Shown: positions 24,701 to 31,782 of the stretch, in pieces
How the letters are laid out: each line of letters starts with the position of its first letter
How positions within the stretch are numbered: position 1 is the stretch's first letter
Assembly: GCA_023666665.1 (NCBI GenBank)
Contig: JAMPBN010000012.1
Location: 1-33,338, forward strand
From: Prevotella sp.
GTDB lineage: Bacteria > Bacteroidota > Bacteroidia > Bacteroidales > Muribaculaceae
Direction: 5' to 3'
DNA length: 33,338 nucleotides
Notes under the pieces: generated by a model
What the model saw: only the letters and a program-made list of their open reading frames with translations
What the model was told of the DNA's origin: nothing
Database searches by the model: none
Position numbers and translations under genes: made by a program

Positions 24701-27192
24701 TCTTCATACTCTGCTTTCCAATAGCTTGCGGTGGCCTTCAAGGAGGCAACAGTTTGAACGGCGTTACCAACGTGGTGAACTGCGCTTGTGCGCTGTGCGC
24801 CATCTATGGTGTAAGAGTGGTGAATCTGAATGAATTTGCCATCGAGGTCGGCAGCGCGATAAGCAGCTTCGGAGGCAATGGGTTTGGCGTATTCTGTCTG
24901 CAAATAGGCAACCAGGGTTGAGGGAGTGCATCCGCTGATGTCGGGCAATGCACGCTCGCGCAAGTTGGTAACGTGTTCCTCGGTGTAGCCGCTGCCGTTA
25001 GCCGCGATGTCGTCTTCGGTAAGGCCTTGCCAAATTGCTGCCGCGGCAGTGGCGAGCTGGTCAGAGGGAATAACAAGATACACAACAAACATTGCGGTGT
25101 ATGCATCATTGGTGTAAGCAAATGCAGATTTGTCGGTTTGACTTGAAAGACGGTTGAAGTTACCGCTTGCGTTAACGGCACGACGGCAAGCAAACATATT
25201 CAGGTTGGCAACCCAACCTACGTGTTGCACAAACAACTGCTGGTCGTTGAATCCGGTTTGGCTTGGAATTTTTACGAACTCAGTAGCCGTGAATTGGTCA
25301 TAGCTGTTTTTAAGGTTAAGCGTAGATAGACTTGAACCGGAGATACCATTACCTTTTCCATTCTCAGTCTGAGCCTGAACAATATATCGCATCTCGCCGT
25401 TGATTTCTTTGCCTACGTGGAAAGTTTTTCCAGCTACGTGTGCTGCGTTAGTGTTTTCGCAGTGATAGGCATCATCATATTTAAATGTCCAATGCATTGA
25501 CTCGGGGAAGGCGGTGTAATCAGCCTGAGAAGTGAGAACCGCCTGATTTGATGCGTTAAGGTTGTAGAAACGAGGAATGATAAGTCCATTGGTTTTGAAT
25601 GAATCATGGTTCATTGCTGCGCCAACGGTGTATTGTTGCCCATCCGCCAACCAGTTAAGGCTCGGCACCTGGTAGTAAGTGTAGGTGACGAGTTCCGGCT
25701 CGGGGTAGATTTGGGTGCCGGAGGTGGTGGTGATGGAGGCGACACCGAGGTCGGCGAGGGCTTGGAAGTTGCTGAGGGTCATACCGTCTGGCACTGTAAC
25801 AGTCAGCTGCTCAAGGCTAACGCCATTGAAAGCATTCTCGCCGATTGAGGTAATGGGGCTGTTGAGATGCAGAGTGCGCAATTGGTTGCTGCCGGAGAAC
25901 ATCATTTGCGGAATCTCGCTGATATTGGCGTTAATAGTAGCCTCGGTGAGGTGAGGCATATTATATAACGCGCCGGCGCCAATCGTGGTAACCGAAGCGG
26001 GAATAGTGATGGCGGTAATTCCGGAGTTATCAAATAGGGTACCCAGGAAAGTTCCGTTGCCGTAGGGGTCTTCAGAGCCGAGAGTAGTTACTGTAGATGG
26101 AATTGTGAGCGAGGTCAGCGATTCACACCAAGTAAATGCGCTATTTTCAATAACGCGCAGACCCTCAGGGAGAGTAATGGAAGGGATATGTTTGCAATGG
26201 TCGAATGCTGCGTAGGTGATACCAACTACGGCAAATGTAAATCCATCGTAGGTAACATTGGCGGGAATAACAACCGGAGTTGTCCGCGTTTGGTCTTGTT
26301 TGGTGGATACATAAACTTCAAGCGGATTGGTTGAGGTTACGTTATATTTTATACCATCAACCGTAAATGCCTGAGGAATTTCAGGGCCGGTAACGGTTGC
26401 ACCGAGTTGGCTAAGTTTTGCGAAATTGTTTTCGCAGCCGAGGGGAACGTGAACCGTTACGTTCGACATATTCACGCCCTCAAAGGCTGAGTCAAAAACA
26501 ATGCTCAGCGAGTTGCAGGCAAAAGTGATATCGGTCAGCGAAGTGCAGTTCTTGAATGCGCAGTCGCCGATAGAATTGACATTGGGGTTGGTGAAAACCA
26601 CGGAGGTCAAGGCCGTGCAATTCTCAAAAGTATTGTTGGGAACAGAATATATGTTGGCATCAATTGTTGCCGTTTCTAAATCGGTACATCCGGCAAAAAC
26701 GCTTGTGCCTAATGAAGTGACTGACCCGGGAACAATAATTGAATTAAGATGAGAGCAACCGTTAAATGCCTCATCGCCAATACTCAAAATAGTGTTTGGG
26801 ATATTTACGGATTCAATGGAAGAAATAAGTTTTGCGCGGTCATATTCGTTAAGAACGGAATATTTAAATGCGCCGTTGCTTATGGCTGTTGTTCTGTAAT
26901 TGTGATTATAAGCCGCATTAGATACGGTAGTTAATGCAAATTCACCAAGAATGTTTACTTCCGATGGGCAACTTTCAGGAAAAGCTGCTGCCATATTATC
27001 TTTGTCTTTATCGTAACGCACCAGCGAATATCTGTAAAGTGTACATTCTTCAGCATCCGTATCAACTAAATACTGATAATACGTGTTCAGCCTTATGTAG
27101 GTTTGAGTGGCTAAGGCAGAATGAACCACGCCAACGAATAGCAAAATTAGCAAAGCTATTCGACCGGGGAGTTTTGTAATTGGTTTGTTCAT
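21736..27192 (-). CDS. Giant secreted BspA-like LRR protein with repeated beta-trefoil-like modules
   Basis: Exported protein of 1818 residues. A signal peptide (about 1-28) is followed by LRR_5/BspA-type repeats in two blocks (about 100-255 and 320-480; 'IGDEAFNGCSHLNSIIVPGS', 'AFKNCTSLTDITF'). From about 510 to 1640 there are four long modules, each a beta-rich ricin/trefoil-like part ('GKVFKIKASTREKYVKRG', 'GRYYRLRASKKNLQ') with a helical linker. A further beta domain (about 1640-1770) precedes the short sorting module ('DLQGRRLNAPIRGINIING'). BspA-type LRRs bind host matrix proteins, and trefoil-like modules often bind sugars. Its neighbour upstream is a sialidase carrying a similar module. 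Its own promoter and a leader of about 210 nt suggest separate control. Confidence 0.85.
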   Translation of the reverse strand: MNKPITKLPGRIALLILLFVGVVHSALATQTYIRLNTYYQYLVDTDAEECTLYRYSLVRYDKDKDNMAAAFPESCPSEVNILGEFALTTVSNAAYNHNYRTTAISNGAFKYSVLNEYDRAKLISSIESVNIPNTILSIGDEAFNGCSHLNSIIVPGSVTSLGTSVFAGCTDLETATIDANIYSVPNNTFENCTALTSVVFTNPNVNSIGDCAFKNCTSLTDITFACNSLSIVFDSAFEGVNMSNVTVHVPLGCENNFAKLSQLGATVTGPEIPQAFTVDGIKYNVTSTNPLEVYVSTKQDQTRTTPVVIPANVTYDGFTFAVVGITYAAFDHCKHIPSITLPEGLRVIENSAFTWCESLTSLTIPSTVTTLGSEDPYGNGTFLGTLFDNSGITAITIPASVTTIGAGALYNMPHLTEATINANISEIPQMMFSGSNQLRTLHLNSPITSIGENAFNGVSLEQLTVTVPDGMTLSNFQALADLGVASITTTSGTQIYPEPELVTYTYYQVPSLNWLADGQQYTVGAAMNHDSFKTNGLIIPRFYNLNASNQAVLTSQADYTAFPESMHWTFKYDDAYHCENTNAAHVAGKTFHVGKEINGEMRYIVQAQTENGKGNGISGSSLSTLNLKNSYDQFTATEFVKIPSQTGFNDQQLFVQHVGWVANLNMFACRRAVNASGNFNRLSSQTDKSAFAYTNDAYTAMFVVYLVIPSDQLATAAAAIWQGLTEDDIAANGSGYTEEHVTNLRERALPDISGCTPSTLVAYLQTEYAKPIASEAAYRAADLDGKFIQIHHSYTIDGAQRTSAVHHVGNAVQTVASLKATASYWKAEYEESSDAVLLSFGDKYLGALPAADQTTGVAMTTNRSEAGRYRFYIFTEDASQLLLTCTYYTDGSEVTSFKEGTAANPGTANFNVTNNWLTDKCGSYAANINDNGSLTRWGSGAASSHWKLNIVNSEEEVLDLALNESLGVTQANEDIMAYAMSRINAHLTEDSNWAEKCDAYEQYGTHIFAETPQANKFYHIVSGLKFNDGNLKAITFDGDNLKWNTLTDADSFIWSLTPGTNGTYIMRSAVNGRYIAPMTSDTNCTLQNDESSVITFVRIRENDRQYTVRVSGGAFHAIGHGNGANATGNLSRYQTNGQIGNASSWYLIELTAEEEEALLATYREPYDETGLSGWVLTHMQNDIATINDPEASTNAKISAFLEMPTLSAEPNLEGKVFKIKASTREKYVKRGNAALNTNGNGNIGKLSMANLTQDSSDFLFFYTEDHKLMHLLSGDYLHGKLVITNEANAGTIDITYSSKYGTYKIHSFTGGSYYYSHDNGGTFDRCGSANLSDADPDGHLDTHSFYIVPATDADINNLVNAMAEPQIEATLQAIGLAYGTEPGNVTANEEATITPWATWKTTTSNMAHTLNSTNFTLEDYTKTKLNIALNYFTPTHVVVPAQAGRYYRLRASKKNLQTQGGSYNQLYLSTTSSNNKLQVTEEAGNNTIFLYTAANHLIGFDRGRFVINTGNYMNMPTEAAPESTEPSAHSACAFTFVPLNPGTTLGAAELGAFEINYNGHRAWHLSGTNSNTCGGETTDHYTHNLYIENVTELPVAVAESGYGSVVAPVALEIPVVDGYNFYTFTSAAKSFSFVQVAAEAPETVAANTPILVAGPAGTSVNLAIVYPTAAPAEVRAREGEQAAEESPMILAHGSHIASAHATTDEDLNDTYALTSAQVDGLKAGDVAFTKLAHGEELTAGTMHLTMPKKINEYMGEEIVNTNDQAVINLNQEYTTAIREIVGTTANGTETIYDLQGRRLNAPIRGINIINGRKVVVRR

Positions 27193-27405
27193 TGATAGTT
27201 AGATTTTTATTGAAATGTTAGTTAATTAGGTGACGTGGGGGTATGACGAAGCGCACCCAAACGGATGTTTGGGCGGCAGACAAACGGCTGCACCATCGCA
27301 GCCAAAGAGGTTGCAACTGAAAGAAAATTACGCCGACAGGGGGGGGTAATTATCAGCATATCAATTGGTTAGGCGGGTTGTGATTGGGTATTTTGCGGGT
27401 TATAC
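27193..27405 (-). other. Long structured 5' leader of the LRR gene
   Basis: About 210 nt separate the predicted start site from the ATG, against 15-50 nt for most other genes here. It holds two perfect hairpins: GGCTGC/GCAGCC (27286-27291 with 27298-27303) and CCCAAAC/GTTTGGG (27256-27262 with 27267-27273). It also has a G8 run (27339-27346, C8 in the transcript), then an AT-rich stretch before the start. No known riboswitch was recognised. Together with the promoter, heptamer blocks and sialidase terminator it fills the 344-bp gene-free stretch 27193-27536. Confidence 0.5.
27339..27346. repeat. Homopolymer G8 in the LRR gene leader
   Basis: Eight G on the plus strand between the LRR promoter and its start codon. 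It is the second-longest G run in the window. Confidence 0.9.
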
Positions 27406-27411
27406 TTCCCA

Positions 27412-27443
27412 CAAATATACACTTTTTTCCGCTTCCTCGCAAA
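27412..27443 (-). promoter_or_regulatory. Promoter of the LRR protein gene
   Basis: On the minus strand, TTTG at 27440-27443, a 20-bp gap, then TATATTTG at 27412-27419. It fits TTTG-N20-TAnnTTTG exactly. Confidence 0.78.
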
Positions 27444-27462
27444 ATTTTTTTGAGGGGGGTAT

Positions 27463-27544
27463 GGGCGTTGGGCGTTGGTGGTATAAGAAAGGCGGCGGAC
27501 AAAAGCCCGCCGCCTCCATAGCCTATGGCCTAATGCCTAACGCC
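27463..27544. repeat. Two inverted heptamer blocks flanking the sialidase terminator
   Basis: 27463-27483 holds three heptamers of the GGCGTT type on the plus strand. 27517-27544 holds four heptamers ending GCC, which read GGCGTTA, GGCATTA and variants on the minus strand. The two blocks are inverted relative to each other around the hairpin at 27490-27515. The TAG stop of the sialidase gene (27537-27539) is inside the second block. Confidence 0.75.
27483..27515 (-). terminator. Intrinsic terminator of the sialidase gene
   Basis: AGGCGGCGG (27490-27498) pairs with CCGCCGCCT (27507-27515), 9 bp. On the minus strand the stem is followed by TTCTTAT. It lies 22 bp after the sialidase stop. Confidence 0.85.
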
Positions 27545-30500
27545 GAATTACTTTGCGGCCGGTGTTGGTGATGTAGAGTTGGCCGGCGCGGGGGGTGGTG
27601 ATTTGGTGACCCTGGAGGTCGAAGTAGAGTTCTTTGTCGGCGGGGAGGGTGACTTCGCGGATTGCGTCAGCTTCCACTTCGCTTTGCGGGAGGTTGTGTT
27701 CGTAGTTGAACTCGTAGTCGTCGTAGGTGGGTTCGGTGAACGTGGGGGCTACGTAGCCGTCGGGTTCGTCGATGAGTTCCATGTACCATTGCGATGCTCC
27801 GGCGGTGGTTGACCAGATTACGATGTTGCCGTTGCCGGCCATATGAATTGCCGGATAGCTGCCGCTCTTGGCTCCGTTGTTAACGATGGCGGTGTGGCCG
27901 GTGTTGTCGCTCGTAAAGTAGAATGCTCCGGCGTTGTCGCGACCTGTGCTGACGGTTAGAGCCTGATTATTCCCGGCCAAAAGCGTATCGGCATAAACCT
28001 TGTTGGCGTCGTTGTAGAGGGTGTAGTAGCCGTCGGCGGTTGATTCTACCTTGAAGAGGTTATTGTTGTCGTCGGTCTCGGTTGAGATGAGGTTGGTGCC
28101 GTTGGCAGCGAGGTAGCGGGGGTTGGTGAAGCTGGTGTACACGCCGTCGTGGGCGCTTGTGAAGCGGTAGACGCCGTTGTCAGCAACGTCGACTTTTTGT
28201 GCGCCGTAGATGAGCTTGTTGAGTTGCACGTAGGTTTTGTAAGAGGGTGTAGTCTGATATTCGCCGGCCTTTTTGTCGATAGCGGCGGCGTTGCCCTTGA
28301 GCATCATGCCTACGTAGTCGCCTTCGAGTGCGGAGAAGTCTTCTTTCATACGCTCTTCGATAAGCTCTTTGGTCAGGCGGATAGCGGTTTTGTTTTCTAC
28401 GTCGGGTTTGTAGCTGTATTGGCCGTCGGTGATTTCTTCAATCGAAAGGTCGAGGTAGGTGCCGTCGCAGTTCTTGTCTTCCCAGAAGAATGCGAGTTTG
28501 TCATTTGCCTGCCATGCCATAGTAGAATAAACCGAGCTGCCGTTGGCAATACGGTAGCGACCTTCCCAGGTTTTAAACATATCGGCATCTTTCATCACTG
28601 CGCCCTGCTTGATTCCCTGCCATGCGATGCTGACGTAGTTGCGGGCGCCGCCGTAGGGGAATGACTGAAGCACGAGGTAGCAGTCGGTGTTGTCGTCGTT
28701 GCAAACTGCCGGGAGAACCATTATTTCGCCGTCGCAAGCATTGATTGTTCCAAAGCCCATATCGGTAACAATATGTCCGGTCCATTTGCCTTCGGCCTTG
28801 GTTACGTCAGTGTAGCGGAAGATGTTGAAGTTGCGGTTGCCATGGCGGTTACGACCGGCAAGGATTACGGAGCCGTCAGGCAATTCTTCGGCCTTACATT
28901 CGTCGCCGGCACCGGTTGAGGTGGGACATTGTTCTTTTCCGCCGAGTACGTTCCAGTGCTGACCGAAGTCGTCGGAGTAGAGCATGAAGTTGCGGGTGTT
29001 GCCGCCACTATTCTGTGAAGCGATTACGCAGTAAACGCGGTAGTAGTCACCAACCTTGACGTAACGGCTTTGCATAATGCGACCTGACCCGATGAATTGC
29101 GAGTCAATCTTGCCGTAGGTGGGTTCGCCGTTGAGGAGGTCGAGAATGTCGTAGGTTACGCGGGTTGCGGGAGTCCAAGTGTCGCCGCCGTCGTCAGAAG
29201 TCCAGCGTACACACTGGTTGGGGTTGTCATAACGGCCGTTGAAGAAACCGGTAGGACCGCCTACTGCCATCATCAGCAGTTTGCCGCTCTCGCGGTCGGC
29301 AACGATGGCTGCATCGCCGAAAGCTACGTTCCAATAAGTGTTGGGGTCAGCTTGGAATGTTGCCCAATTGTCGGCAGTTTCGCCTTTGCGGCAACCTTCC
29401 GGATAAGTGGTTACGTAGTTGCCGTCTTTGTCTTTCAGATAGTCGGGGGTGCTCCAGGTGGCGCCATTGTCGTCGCTCACGGAGATTTGCAGTGAGATGT
29501 TGCCGCCGCCTATGTCGCCGCCATTGTGGCGGTAATCGTAGATGGTAATGAGTCGGCCGGCATGGTCGCCCTTCCATACGCGGGCAATTGCCGGGATGCG
29601 GCGCTCAACGCCCTCTTTTTTGTAGATAACATAGCCCTCGCGCTCGTTAACGCGGGCATAGCTGCGGCGTACGGTTACGTAGATGTCGGTTACGATCGCC
29701 CCCTTGCCGTTGGTGCCCGCCTGGGCGAAGTTGGCCAATGTTGTTTCGCCGTTGTAGCCTGAGCCGTTGATGCGTTTATAGTATTCGGTGAGGGCTGTTT
29801 CCGTGCCTCCAACGGGGGTGAATTTGGTTTCTTCGGTGTAAGAGCCGTTTTTCTTGGCGAGGAAAGTGTAGTCGCTGATGTAGAGGGGCATCTGAGATGC
29901 GAAGCTCCACGTGCCGCCACTTTGACCGCGTTCAATCTGGAATTCTCCGTTGTTGATGGCCATATTGTTGTACGCGCAAGAGAAAGTAACAACCGGTTCG
30001 TAATTTGAAGTCCAGCAACTGTTCCAGGTGCTTTGTTGGCCTGAATTGTTGTTTGTTACCGAGCCGAGTTCCACTTTTATGGGGCAGTATTTCTGCGCGA
30101 GGTTAGCGGTTACGGGTTTGCCGCCAATGGTGACGCCCGAGGCATTGACCACGGCTCCGCTCACGGGAGTGGCAACGCCGCCGGCCTTGTTGTAGAGAGT
30201 GCCGTTGACTACGCAATAGAGCATCTCGTCGGTGTATGCTATGTTGTTGTCCAGCAATACCTGAGCCTTCGAGGTGTTTGCCGTTGCGTTTGCTCCGCTG
30301 AGGAAGTAGTCACCGTCGGTGAGGTGATACCATGCGGTGAATTGATTGAAGTGGTTGCCCACGATGTCGGTTTGCATAAGGTCGCCGATTTTATCTGCGG
30401 CGGGTTGGGGGTCTACCTCAAGCGCGGGAGCGTTGAGGTCTATGTTGCCAACTTCTTCAACCGTAACGCGGAGATCTTCATATAATACACCTTTATTGTC

Positions 30501-30938
30501 GCCGGTAAGACCGATAGAGGGTGCTTCACCTGCTGCGAGGGTAACGTTGACTGTTATCGGGGTCGTGGGTGTAACTTGTGCGGTAGTTCCGTTGTAATTA
30601 AGAGTCGATGTACTCGTGGTTGTTGTGGCGGTAAATGAGTAGCCGATTATCATCCAGCCTTCGTCGGTGGTGAAAGTCAGGGTGCAGGGACCGGGGTTAC
30701 CGGAATGAACTTCAAGGGCACCGGTTGAGCGCACGTCGACGTTGTTGGCACCGCCTGTGCTTGCGGTGAGCGAGGGGTTGGTGGCGGTAGATACCCAGGT
30801 GCGGGCATAATTGCCGTTGCCGTTGGTTTCAGTAAACGTGCCGGTTGTGCAGTTTACTTCAAAAACTACCGGGGTGGCGTGGGCTGCGCCGGCAGAGAGG
30901 ATCGCGGCGAGAGCCAATGCTTTGGTAAAGATTTTCAT
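27537..30938 (-). CDS. Exo-alpha-sialidase (GH33) with carbohydrate-binding-type flanking domains
   Basis: Exported enzyme of 1133 residues. A signal peptide (about 1-21, ending AHA) and an N-terminal beta-sandwich (about 24-175) come first, then a sialidase N-terminal beta region (about 190-400). The six-bladed GH33 propeller (about 430-870) has the RIP motif at R447-I-P449 and three Asp boxes starting at S488, S581 and S655 ('SDDNGATW', 'SDDGGDTW', 'SDDFGQHW'). It also has the 'EELPDGSVILAGRNR' segment expected to carry the catalytic glutamate and second arginine. A trefoil-like module (about 930-1075) and the sorting module ('DLQGHQITTPRAGQLYI') follow. It releases terminal sialic acid from host glycans. 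No nan catabolic genes are in the window, so sialic acid use or cross-feeding is open. Confidence 0.92.
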   Translation of the reverse strand: MKIFTKALALAAILSAGAAHATPVVFEVNCTTGTFTETNGNGNYARTWVSTATNPSLTASTGGANNVDVRSTGALEVHSGNPGPCTLTFTTDEGWMIIGYSFTATTTTSTSTLNYNGTTAQVTPTTPITVNVTLAAGEAPSIGLTGDNKGVLYEDLRVTVEEVGNIDLNAPALEVDPQPAADKIGDLMQTDIVGNHFNQFTAWYHLTDGDYFLSGANATANTSKAQVLLDNNIAYTDEMLYCVVNGTLYNKAGGVATPVSGAVVNASGVTIGGKPVTANLAQKYCPIKVELGSVTNNNSGQQSTWNSCWTSNYEPVVTFSCAYNNMAINNGEFQIERGQSGGTWSFASQMPLYISDYTFLAKKNGSYTEETKFTPVGGTETALTEYYKRINGSGYNGETTLANFAQAGTNGKGAIVTDIYVTVRRSYARVNEREGYVIYKKEGVERRIPAIARVWKGDHAGRLITIYDYRHNGGDIGGGNISLQISVSDDNGATWSTPDYLKDKDGNYVTTYPEGCRKGETADNWATFQADPNTYWNVAFGDAAIVADRESGKLLMMAVGGPTGFFNGRYDNPNQCVRWTSDDGGDTWTPATRVTYDILDLLNGEPTYGKIDSQFIGSGRIMQSRYVKVGDYYRVYCVIASQNSGGNTRNFMLYSDDFGQHWNVLGGKEQCPTSTGAGDECKAEELPDGSVILAGRNRHGNRNFNIFRYTDVTKAEGKWTGHIVTDMGFGTINACDGEIMVLPAVCNDDNTDCYLVLQSFPYGGARNYVSIAWQGIKQGAVMKDADMFKTWEGRYRIANGSSVYSTMAWQANDKLAFFWEDKNCDGTYLDLSIEEITDGQYSYKPDVENKTAIRLTKELIEERMKEDFSALEGDYVGMMLKGNAAAIDKKAGEYQTTPSYKTYVQLNKLIYGAQKVDVADNGVYRFTSAHDGVYTSFTNPRYLAANGTNLISTETDDNNNLFKVESTADGYYTLYNDANKVYADTLLAGNNQALTVSTGRDNAGAFYFTSDNTGHTAIVNNGAKSGSYPAIHMAGNGNIVIWSTTAGASQWYMELIDEPDGYVAPTFTEPTYDDYEFNYEHNLPQSEVEADAIREVTLPADKELYFDLQGHQITTPRAGQLYITNTGRKVIRR

Positions 30939-30977
30939 TAATTGTTAACTAAGTTTTGTGGGATGAATAATTTGGCT

Positions 30978-30985
30978 CAAAGTTA
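30978..30985 (-). promoter_or_regulatory. -7 box of the sialidase gene
   Basis: Reads TAACTTTG on the minus strand, 40 bp upstream of the sialidase ATG. No clear TTTG at the -33 distance. A T8 run on the minus strand (30988-30995) lies just upstream, between it and the SDR stop codon. Confidence 0.6.
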
Positions 30986-31005
30986 CGAAAAAAAACTGAA
31001 TTTAG

Positions 31006-31752
31006 CTACTTTTTGGTGATTTTGTCAAGAAGCAGGGGCTTGACTTGATAGCGCAGCGGGTCGGGGAGTATTCCTATGGCAACGATAGCCAGGCGGTTGA
31101 TGAGTCCGTTGATGTATTGTTTTCGACCTTTGAGTGTGCGGCGAATGGCGTGTTTTACGAATTTTTCGGGCGGGGTTGTGGCGCCGAGTCTGACGGCGAG
31201 TTTGCGGAGATTCATCGGTAGCCCGAAGAGGGAGGTGTCAATGCCGCCGGGGCAAGCTACCGTGACGCTGACTCCGCTGTCTTTGAGTTCGAGGCGCAGG
31301 GCGCGGGAGAACACGCGGATGTATGCCTTTGTAGCGGAGTAGAGGGCAATGCCGGGCATCGGCATCCAGCAGCTCATAGAACTCATATTGAGTATGTGGC
31401 CGGAGCCGCGTTGAGCCATACGCCGACCAACTTCGCGACACAACTGAGTCAGGGAGCGCATGTGCAAGTCCATATAGAGGTCAATGCGTTCGGGGGTGAA
31501 GTCGGTAACGGCGCGGAAGTCGAAGATGCCGGCGTTGTTAATCCAAAGGTCGGGGAGGATTTCGCGGCGGTCGAGTTCGGCCATAAGATTCTGCGTTGCC
31601 TCGGGGTCGGTGAGGTCAAGCTGTATGGCGTCGGGGTCATCGGGCTGAGGGGTGCGGTCAACGGATATTACCGCCCAACCGAGCTGACGGAGCTGGCGGC
31701 AGAACTCTGCACCTATGCCTGAGGCTCCGCCGGTTACTAATGCATAATGCAT
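31006..31752 (-). CDS. SDR family NAD(P)-dependent oxidoreductase
   Basis: Classical short-chain dehydrogenase of 248 residues. ATG 31752 is preferred over an upstream TTG at 31761, because it leaves the nucleotide-binding strand at the usual distance ('MHYALVTGGASGIGAEF'). The catalytic Ser is in 'LNMSSMS' (124-125), with Y138 and K142 ('YSATKAYI') and 'NNAGIFDF' after strand 4. The C-terminal tail ('KFVKHAIRRTLKGRKQYING') is typical of DltE-like SDRs. The substrate is not predictable. It lies 23 bp downstream of the OYE-type reductase on the same strand, so the two reductases are probably co-transcribed. Start codon and leader are made of a 7-bp repeat array. Confidence 0.85.
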   Translation of the reverse strand: MHYALVTGGASGIGAEFCRQLRQLGWAVISVDRTPQPDDPDAIQLDLTDPEATQNLMAELDRREILPDLWINNAGIFDFRAVTDFTPERIDLYMDLHMRSLTQLCREVGRRMAQRGSGHILNMSSMSCWMPMPGIALYSATKAYIRVFSRALRLELKDSGVSVTVACPGGIDTSLFGLPMNLRKLAVRLGATTPPEKFVKHAIRRTLKGRKQYINGLINRLAIVAIGILPDPLRYQVKPLLLDKITKK

Positions 31753-31782
31753 AATGCACAATTAGTAATTAGTAATTAGTAA
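31734..31782 (-). repeat. Seven in-phase heptamers across the OYE-SDR gene junction
   Basis: Unbroken 7-bp phase with changing unit. In minus-strand order it is three TTACTAA, one TTGTGCA, two TTATGCA and one TTAGTAA. It contains the OYE stop codon (31776-31778) and the SDR start codon (31750-31752), and runs into SDR codons 5-6. Confidence 0.85.

Noticed and set aside
31734-31782. CRISPR-like array
   Set aside because: Units are 7 bp with no spacers and no cas genes nearby; it is a microsatellite.
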